Origin: an uncultured Clostridia bacterium
GTDB taxonomy: Bacteria > Bacillota > Clostridia > HGM11327
Direction of reading: 5' to 3'
DNA: 35,751 bases
Assembly (NCBI GenBank): GCA_945918795.1
Contig: CAMEIT010000020.1
Span: 1 to 35,751, forward strand
Under the pieces are notes generated by a model, which made no database searches, was not told the DNA's origin, and was given only the letters and a program-made list of their open reading frames with translations. Positions 30,915-35,751 of this stretch are shown in pieces; positions within the stretch are counted from its first letter, which is position 1; every line of letters starts with the position of its first letter. The position numbers were made by a program, and so were the translations under genes.

Positions 30915-31919
30915 ATGTTTAAGAATTTTCTGATTACAGGGGTAACGGGTTTTCTCGGAAGAGCCGTTATAAATGAATTAAAGGAAAAACAAGCTCAAAT
31001 TTATGCGCTTCTGCTTCCGGGAGACGCGCTCTCGGCGGATATGCCGTCGGAAATTCATGTTATTGAGGGAGATGTGTGTGACAGAAAATCGCTTGAGAAT
31101 TTTTTTGCTTTTGCAGGCGAGGAGACCTGCGTCATTCACTGCGCGGGAATTGTTTCCGTTGCAACAAAGCCGGGCAAAAAAATTTACGATGTAAATGTAA
31201 ACGGAACAAAGAATATAATATCGGAATGTATTGAACACAACGTGGGCAAGCTTATTTATGTAAGCTCGGTTCATGCGATTCCGGAGAAGCCCAAAGGTGT
31301 GCAGATAAGCGAAACGTATGATTTTTCACCGGAGCTTGTCCGCGGTGACTATGCAAAAAGCAAAGCAATGGCGACTGAGGCTGTGCTTGATGCCGCCGAG
31401 GAGGGGCTGAATGCAAGCATAGTATTTCCGTCGGGCATAATAGGTCCGGGAGATGAAGCTCACGGAAGTATCACAAGTATGCTTCTTTCGTTTATTGCGG
31501 GCAAGCTGCCTCTTGCAGTTAAAGGCGGATATGATTTTGTTGATGTGAGAGATGTTGCTTGCGGAATTGCCGCCTGTGTGGAGCGCGGAGAAAGAGGAAA
31601 GTGTTACATTCTTTCGGGGCACTATGCGAGCATAAAGGATATTCTCGGCAATGTAAAGCTTATGACGGGACTGAAGCGAACGGTTTCGTATCTGCCGATT
31701 GGATTTGCAAAGATAATTGCGCCCGTTTATGAAAAATACTCTCTTCACAGAAAAAAGAAATTATTTTTTACTCCTTATGCAGTCGACGTTCTTGATTCCA
31801 ACGGACTTTTTTCACACAAGAACGCAGAAAATGCACTCGGATACAAGCCGCGCTTGCTTGCCGAAACATTAAAGGATACTGTAAATTGGCTTACAAAAAA
31901 GCGCGCATCTGCAAATTGA
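30915..31919 (+). CDS. NAD(P)-dependent extended SDR (epimerase/dehydratase)
   Basis: 334 residues. The nucleotide-binding motif TGVTGFLG is at residues 8-15, the catalytic YAKSK has Tyr146 and Lys150, and SSVHA precedes it; the Rossmann fold is complete. GDVCD (about 52-56) is the acidic turn of the third strand. Close relatives reduce or epimerise sugar nucleotides or act on small carbonyl compounds; the substrate is not visible. AACAGGAGG stands eight bases before the ATG. It is divergent from the TetR gene, which probably represses it. Confidence 0.92.
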   Translation: MFKNFLITGVTGFLGRAVINELKEKQAQIYALLLPGDALSADMPSEIHVIEGDVCDRKSLENFFAFAGEETCVIHCAGIVSVATKPGKKIYDVNVNGTKNIISECIEHNVGKLIYVSSVHAIPEKPKGVQISETYDFSPELVRGDYAKSKAMATEAVLDAAEEGLNASIVFPSGIIGPGDEAHGSITSMLLSFIAGKLPLAVKGGYDFVDVRDVACGIAACVERGERGKCYILSGHYASIKDILGNVKLMTGLKRTVSYLPIGFAKIIAPVYEKYSLHRKKKLFFTPYAVDVLDSNGLFSHKNAENALGYKPRLLAETLKDTVNWLTKKRASAN

Positions 31920-31929
31920 ATTTTATGAA

Positions 31930-31957
31930 AACAGCACACGGGATAACGTGTGCTGTT
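31930..31957. terminator. Hairpin terminator after the SDR gene
   Basis: AACAGCACACG and CGTGTGCTGTT are perfect arms with a GGATAA loop. The T run is weak on the plus strand (TTCTTAT). Confidence 0.75.
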
Positions 31958-32035
31958 CTTATCGGAGAAATCATCAAACGGCTCGTCCTCATAAATAGGT
32001 GAGTTTTTTGCTCCGCAGTAAACAAATAGAAAACT

Positions 32036-32060
32036 CCGGCAGATTTTCATGGTCTGCCGG
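32036..32060 (+). terminator. Hairpin terminator before the RAYT gene
   Basis: CCGGCAGA and TCTGCCGG pair around TTTTCATGG, followed by GGCTTTTT. It lies 26 bases past the end of the minus-strand RAYT gene. Confidence 0.8.
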
Positions 32061-32085
32061 GGCTTTTTGCTCGATAAATCGGAAT

Positions 32086-32568
32086 TTATCGTTCTGTTTT
32101 TGACGGTTTCAAACAAATCCCATATTCTTCTGCATATAATTCGTCATAGTACCAACGTAGCGGATTTTCGTAAATATAATTCGATCGGGTTTGGTAATCC
32201 TTTTTATTTCGTATCACATGTTCAATATAGGATTTTTGCCAAATGGGCGCCCCGATCTTTTTTGTAGCCGCACCTTTGAATTGCTTTACCATCCGTTCCA
32301 CCGTAGGGGCGACCTGTGGTCGCCCGTATTCATCAGCAGAAATAACAACCATTATGTGTAAGTGATTCGGCATAATTACGTAAGAATACAATGATACTGC
32401 AGGATACGTTTGATTCCGACGTTCCAATTCGTCTAACACGATCTTGCCGATATTCGATAATGGCAGATTTTGCGGGCGAACACAGTTCGCCCCTACGGAA
32501 CACTCATAAAATGAAGTTTGAAACAATTTTCCGTCAAATCCGTTATTCTTACATTCTATAGTCGTCAA
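32086..32568 (-). CDS. REP-associated tyrosine transposase (RAYT, Y1 family), likely N-truncated
   Basis: 160 residues from a TTG start at 32568. The HUH motif MPNHLHIMVV (histidines about 70 and 72) and the C-terminal signature IWQKSYIEHVIRN then DYQTRSNYIYENPLRW (catalytic Tyr region) identify a Y1 transposase of the RAYT type. The usual N-terminal strand (YFVTICT-like) is missing; a stop lies in frame 36 bases upstream inside another REP-like string, so the gene may be cut there. Two REP palindromes lie inside the frame at 32303-32335 and 32474-32497. The relation to REP elements is known for the family; the in-frame palindromes are seen here. Confidence 0.88.
   Translation of the reverse strand: MTTIECKNNGFDGKLFQTSFYECSVGANCVRPQNLPLSNIGKIVLDELERRNQTYPAVSLYSYVIMPNHLHIMVVISADEYGRPQVAPTVERMVKQFKGAATKKIGAPIWQKSYIEHVIRNKKDYQTRSNYIYENPLRWYYDELYAEEYGICLKPSKTER
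32303..32335 (-). repeat. REP-like palindrome inside the RAYT gene, A
   Basis: GGGCGACC (32307-32314) and GGTCGCCC (32318-32325) are perfect 8-base arms. Read on the minus strand, the stretch TGATGAATACGGGCGACC ... GGTCGCCCCTAC matches the intergenic repeats at 13632-13664 and 14324-14356 with a few differences. It codes for the DEYGRPQVAP segment in frame. Confidence 0.9.
32474..32497 (-). repeat. REP-like palindrome inside the RAYT gene, B
   Basis: GGGCGAAC (32474-32481) and GTTCGCCC (32485-32492) around ACA, followed by CTACGG. It codes in frame for SVGANCVRP. It is a variant of the A palindrome with compensating changes in both arms. Confidence 0.85.
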
Positions 32569-32830
32569 CGATTTATATGCACAAACAATGTCCCCGCCCT
32601 ACGATGCGAGATAAAACACATCTTCTGTTTTGCGTGCATATCGTTACAAAATACGTACCTGCAGAACCGTAATCATAATTGTCAAGACGAGGGTGCTTTC
32701 TTTATCCGTTTTCATCACCCATATCATTATAACACGAATTGGCAGAGGAAAACATTTTCTCCGCCGATATTTTTGTGATTGCAAATTCTCCGTTAAGGAC
32801 AACAGATAAATCTCGTGTGCTGTTTTTGCC
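32569..32830. other. Region upstream of the RAYT gene
   Basis: No gene. On the minus strand GTAGGGCGGGGACATTG (about 32586-32602) resembles a half of another common REP-like element and carries the in-frame stop upstream of the RAYT frame. A TATAAT on the minus strand near 32730 is a possible promoter, without a good -35. Confidence 0.3.
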
Positions 32831-34620
32831 TCAAAAATCAAACGAGAAAACTCTGCTTTGACTGCTTCCTCCCCAATTTTCCAAAACGGTAAGGGAAATT
32901 TCGGTATATCCGTTTGATATGGGCACGTGATATGCACGGGTATGATTGTTTTCCACATTAAGAATTGTTTCTTTTTTATTGTTTTTTATGCCCTCCAAAA
33001 CAAAGCTCTTGACAAGCGTTGCAGGCATAATCAGGTCGGGACTGTCGAGCAGAACGTTTGCACGTGTACTGCGTGTTCGCTCACAGCTGTCACCGACAAG
33101 CGTTGTGCGGTCAAGGTCGCTGTCAAATACAATATGTACAGCCGCCGAATGAATCGGCTCGTACAATTTGTACGAAACGGGCTGTCCGTGCGCACAATAC
33201 AGCCGCATTCTTCATTATTATATATGCGGTGATGACGGTCCTTGCCGTCACGGAGTGCCTCGGTGCCGCCCGAAAGCTCGGATTTCAGACAGATTTCGGA
33301 AACGGGGCGCAGTATGTTCGGCAAGAAGCAGTCGGCCTGCATGAGAATTGTCTGCAATTCACTCAGATGCGAGAGATAAACATCATGCGGTGTACATTTA
33401 TGCTTTGATGCTATTGATGATGCTGTTCCCACTGCCTGACCTAACAGTGCGCAAGTCGCCATTACACGTATACTGCTCATTGCAAGATGCGTCATGCTTA
33501 TGTTACGACCCGCAAAAAAGAGATTGTCTACATTTTTGGAATACAATGCGCGGTACGGCAGTGGGTAAGGACCGGGTGTGGGGAAGCTTGTGTTGGGTTC
33601 ACCCGGATGATAAAATCCTGCAGGCTCATGGTCGTCCAGCGGCCAGCCTCCGAATGCGACGGTATCCGGAAATTGTACGGCAGACATAATATCATTCTGA
33701 GTTACGACGTATTCTCCCGTCATGCGGCGCGATTCACGTTTGCCGGGCAGGAATCCGAGAAAATCCAATTCCCAATTTTGCATATCATGATGAGAACGGT
33801 TTTTGAGATAATCCCAAGTACCTATTGCAAGCGATGTGAGGTCGCTGCCTATCGCTTCGGCATCAAGTATCGTGTTCTTTTCTCCGCCGAGCTCGAGATA
33901 CCAATAGTTTTCCGACGGGGAATAAGGATCTATGTGGCGGTTTTCAAAATATTTATCGTCAGGCCGTGCGGCAGTGGAGACAGCCTGAAAACGTACGGGA
34001 CGTGTTGTTTGCCGTCCTTGAATAAGGCAAGTATTGCCCATTGTTTTTGCATCGGGAGAAGAAATGTGCGTCTGCTCGCCATAAGCCGCACCTCCCTCTC
34101 TTCAGAAAGAAAAATCGGCGCCTGTCAGAGGGGCAAGAACGCTGTCGCCCGAACAGTCGGCAAAATAATCCGCTTTTACGGTGATATTCGTCTGGCTTGA
34201 CATCTGATACCCTGTAACGCTGACAATTTTTATTTGCCTACCGTGAGGATAGCTCCCTTTTTGAATTTCGGCATCTGTGCAGGTCGTATTCAACAGAAGC
34301 GTTATGTTCGGCTCGCGAAGAACCGCTTCGTGCAGTATCGTCTGCCATACGTACCAATTCTTTGTCGGGTTCAGATATATGTTGCGTAATGCGATTTCCT
34401 CCAATATGCCCGTTTCTCTGTTGTTTGAGCCTTTTGCGCCGCATACCCACATACGTATTTCAGATGATGCGTTGCCGCCGAGAACGGGGCGCTCCTGCAT
34501 CAATACAACACTGATGCCGCATCTTGCAGCGGCAACGGCAGTGCATATGCCCGCAAGACCTCCGCCTATAACGCAAAGCTCTGCCTATATTTCTTTTTTG
34601 AATAATCCGTTTTGATTCAT
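32831..34620 (-). pseudogene. FAD-dependent oxidoreductase, broken by two stops and a frameshift
   Basis: The minus-strand gene starts at ATG 34620 (AAAGGGAT upstream) and has three lesions: TAG at 34587-34585 after MNQNGLFKKEI, TGA at 34104-34102 after PLTGADFSF, and a frameshift near 33200. Between them it reads AELCVIGGGLAGICTAVAAA (FAD-binding GxGxxG-like), NASSEIRMWVCGAKG, GDSVLAPLTGAD, KTMGNTCLIQ, LFFAGRNISMTHLAMSSIRV and a beta-rich C-terminus. This order matches the PF12831-type FAD oxidoreductases of gut Clostridia. The full length would be about 595 residues. The substrate is unknown. All three lesions would have to be sequencing errors for it to be intact. Confidence 0.88.
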
Positions 34621-34687
34621 TGCCGAGTATCCCTTTAATGACTTGATAGTTTTTGCAAAACCGGTAAAATATATGTTTTGCATCTGA

Positions 34688-34716
34688 ATTATACCACAAT
34701 AACGAAAACGTTTCAA
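34688..34716 (-). promoter_or_regulatory. Promoter of the oxidoreductase with a LacI/CcpA-like site
   Basis: On the minus strand TTGAAA (34716-34711), 17 bases and TATAAT (34693-34688). The string CGAAAACGTTTCA (34703-34715 on plus) overlaps the -35 and differs in one base from the catabolite-response core TGAAAACGTTTCA. The gene it controls is a pseudogene. Confidence 0.7.
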
Positions 34717-34786
34717 TGTTGTATAAACGGTATGATTTATAAGGGCTTTTTTTAACAGAATATTAAAAAAATATTCTTTCGAGCGG

Positions 34787-34815
34787 TTGACAAACAATTT
34801 TTAATATGTTATATA
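34787..34815 (+). promoter_or_regulatory. Promoter of the PqqD/radical SAM operon
   Basis: TTGACA (34787-34792), 17 bases and TATATA (34810-34815), about 100 bases before the GTG start. Confidence 0.75.
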
Positions 34816-34914
34816 GTGTAGTTTTGTAGTGTATTTTATACTATTTTGTATAATTTTGTAATGCTTTGAACAAAATCGAATTAACCAAATCATATGCAAC
34901 TTTAGGAGGCTTGT

Positions 34915-35250
34915 GTGAAACTGAAGGACGGATTGGTCTTGCGCAAGGTTGCCGGTCAGTTTGTAATTATTCCAACCGGGAAGCGCGTTCGCGAGATTGT
35001 AAATACAGTATACATTTCTTCTTCTGCGGCATATCTTTGGGATCATATGAAGGATAGTTTTACGGAAGAAGAGCTTATAGATTTGATAATGCAACAGTAT
35101 ACAGGTGTTACAAGAGAGATTGCCCGGGAGGATATTGAAGCTTTCCTTGAGACACTCAGAATAAACAACATTCTTGAACCTGACCCGGGTGAGCCTGTTG
35201 CTCAGGGCGGCTCTGTGTGGGTGACTGTGCAAAATGAACCTGAATCCTGA
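34915..35250 (+). CDS. PqqD family protein (RiPP recognition element)
   Basis: 111 residues, GTG start, TTAGGAGG six bases upstream. The N-terminal beta strands and the winged-helix-like core (AGQFVIIPTG, ISSSAAYLWDHM, FTEEELIDLIMQQY, TREIAREDIEAFLETLRINNIL) form a PqqD/RRE fold. RREs hold precursor peptides for modifying enzymes. It overlaps the radical SAM gene by 17 bases. No short precursor gene is visible between the promoter and this gene; the substrate may lie downstream of the window. Confidence 0.9.
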   Translation: MKLKDGLVLRKVAGQFVIIPTGKRVREIVNTVYISSSAAYLWDHMKDSFTEEELIDLIMQQYTGVTREIAREDIEAFLETLRINNILEPDPGEPVAQGGSVWVTVQNEPES

Positions 35251-35707
35251 ACTTTGCGACGAACTCCCTTTGGGTGATGAATTTATCGAGCAATTCGAGG
35301 CTTATGCCAAGGAACACGCCGTTCCCATTTCGGGCACGTTCGAGTTGACTCCGCGGTGCAACTTTAATTGTAATATGTGTTACGTGCATATAGCGGAAGA
35401 TCGTATTCACAAATTCGGCAGTGAGCTTGACTCAAGCGAATGGGTAAGGCTTGCAGAGCAGGCGCTGGAGCTCGGAACACTTTCACTTTGCATTACGGGC
35501 GGAGAGCCTTTCTTACACCTTGATTTTGAACAGATATATCGTGAGATTGCTCAAATGGGCTTTCGCATTACACTTCAGACAAATGCGTCGACATTATCGG
35601 ACAAAATACTCCGTTTGTTGGATGAATATCCGCCGAATACAGTAAAAACCACAATATACGGCTCGAATGATGATGTATATCGGGCAAAAGAAGGCTCCCT
35701 TGTGTAA
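35234..35707 (+). CDS. Radical SAM protein, truncated at a repeat
   Basis: 157 residues. The iron-sulfur site CNFNCNMC has Cys42, Cys46 and Cys49 (CxxxCxxC), the SAM motif ITGGEPFLH follows, and TLQTNAS starts the next beta strand. A usual PqqE/SPASM protein has 350-450 residues. Here the frame stops at TAA 35705-35707 directly after YGSNDDVYRA, inside the MITE-like repeat that starts at about 35691. The gene is therefore probably cut by an insertion; whether it continues after the window cannot be seen. Coupled to the PqqD gene by a 17-base overlap. Confidence 0.9.
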   Translation: MNLNPELCDELPLGDEFIEQFEAYAKEHAVPISGTFELTPRCNFNCNMCYVHIAEDRIHKFGSELDSSEWVRLAEQALELGTLSLCITGGEPFLHLDFEQIYREIAQMGFRITLQTNASTLSDKILRLLDEYPPNTVKTTIYGSNDDVYRAKEGSLV

Positions 35708-35751
35708 AGGGAGCTGGATAGGTTATCATATGAAGTGCAACACTTAACTTA
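35691..35751. mobile_element. Start of a MITE-like repeat inside the radical SAM gene
   Basis: AAGGCTCCCTT-GTGTA-AAGGGAGCTGG begins here; GCTCCCTT (35694-35701) and AAGGGAGC (35707-35714) are perfect arms. This hairpin is the end sequence of small repeats that are common in gut Clostridia, from memory. It interrupts the radical SAM reading frame. The far end lies beyond the window. Confidence 0.6.

Noticed and set aside
31775..32116. Minus-strand frame with NSPIYEDEPFDDF
   Set aside because: The string looks protein-like but the frame reads through two terminator hairpins (31930, 32036) and the end of the SDR gene, with no ribosome site. No family known to me.
34102..34104. Recoded TGA (selenocysteine) or TAG (pyrrolysine) in the oxidoreductase
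   Set aside because: A frameshift breaks the same gene, TGA and TAG end other genes here, and no SECIS-like or PylT context is visible.
34816..34914. RiPP precursor gene before the PqqD gene
   Set aside because: The stretch has no start with a ribosome site and no open frame longer than a few codons.
1..35751. CRISPR array
   Set aside because: No regular repeat-spacer pattern is present; the repeats found are REP, promoter or leader duplications.

Overview
The window looks like a low-GC, Gram-positive anaerobe chromosome, probably a Clostridia (Oscillospiraceae/Lachnospiraceae-like) gut lineage. The support is: strong AGGAGG-type Shine-Dalgarno sites, TTGACA-17-TATAAT promoters, PadR/HAAS and TetR modules, an ECF sigma factor with a long C-terminal extension, many lipoproteins and small orphan proteins, PqqD plus radical SAM, and REP-type palindromes with a RAYT transposase. 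The genus cannot be fixed from sequence alone.

Layout. (1) 1-560: tail of a membrane protein, two bidirectional terminators and a minus-strand tRNA operon (Gly-GCC then Cys-GCA) with a near-consensus promoter. (2) 750-6000: a plus-strand run of small orphan genes (LRR protein, DUF4375 protein, lipoprotein, PH-like membrane protein, one frameshifted gene), mostly with their own promoters; one intergenic promoter block is duplicated. (3) 6242-8526: a TetR / ABC-ATPase / ABC-2 permease operon on the minus strand with a clear operator around its -10. (4) 8768-10229: azlCD branched-chain amino acid exporter plus a small membrane protein. (5) 10536-13368: an HExxH metallopeptidase and an ECF sigma factor with a large C-terminal extension. 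(6) 13460-17636: an operon of orphan proteins behind a palindromic promoter, followed by a minus-strand PadR-HAAS pair with the same palindrome; a decayed Rhs fragment follows at 17.7 kb. (7) 18050-19912: more orphan genes. (8) 20257-25469: Hpt protein, solute-binding lipoprotein with a 5'-nucleotidase-C-like domain, and a hybrid histidine kinase with one degenerate and one intact receiver. (9) 25606-31919: orphan membrane protein, XRE regulator between 24-bp direct repeats, MFS transporter abutting an AraC remnant, helical protein, and a divergent TetR/SDR pair. (10) 32086-35751: RAYT with REP palindromes inside its coding sequence, a multiply broken FAD oxidoreductase pseudogene, and a PqqD/radical-SAM pair whose second gene is cut by a MITE-like repeat at the window edge.

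How it fits together. The best candidate system is the 20.2-25.5 kb locus: a secreted sensor lipoprotein, a hybrid kinase and a free Hpt protein encoded together, with no transporter permease and no DNA-binding response regulator. The 13.5-17.6 kb block looks like a PadR-controlled regulon of secreted, membrane and orphan proteins. The many small orphan genes and the Rhs remnant are compatible with a decayed polymorphic-toxin/immunity neighbourhood, but that is inference. REP/RAYT activity, duplicated promoters, and several frameshifts or nonsense mutations mark this as a fluid accessory region.
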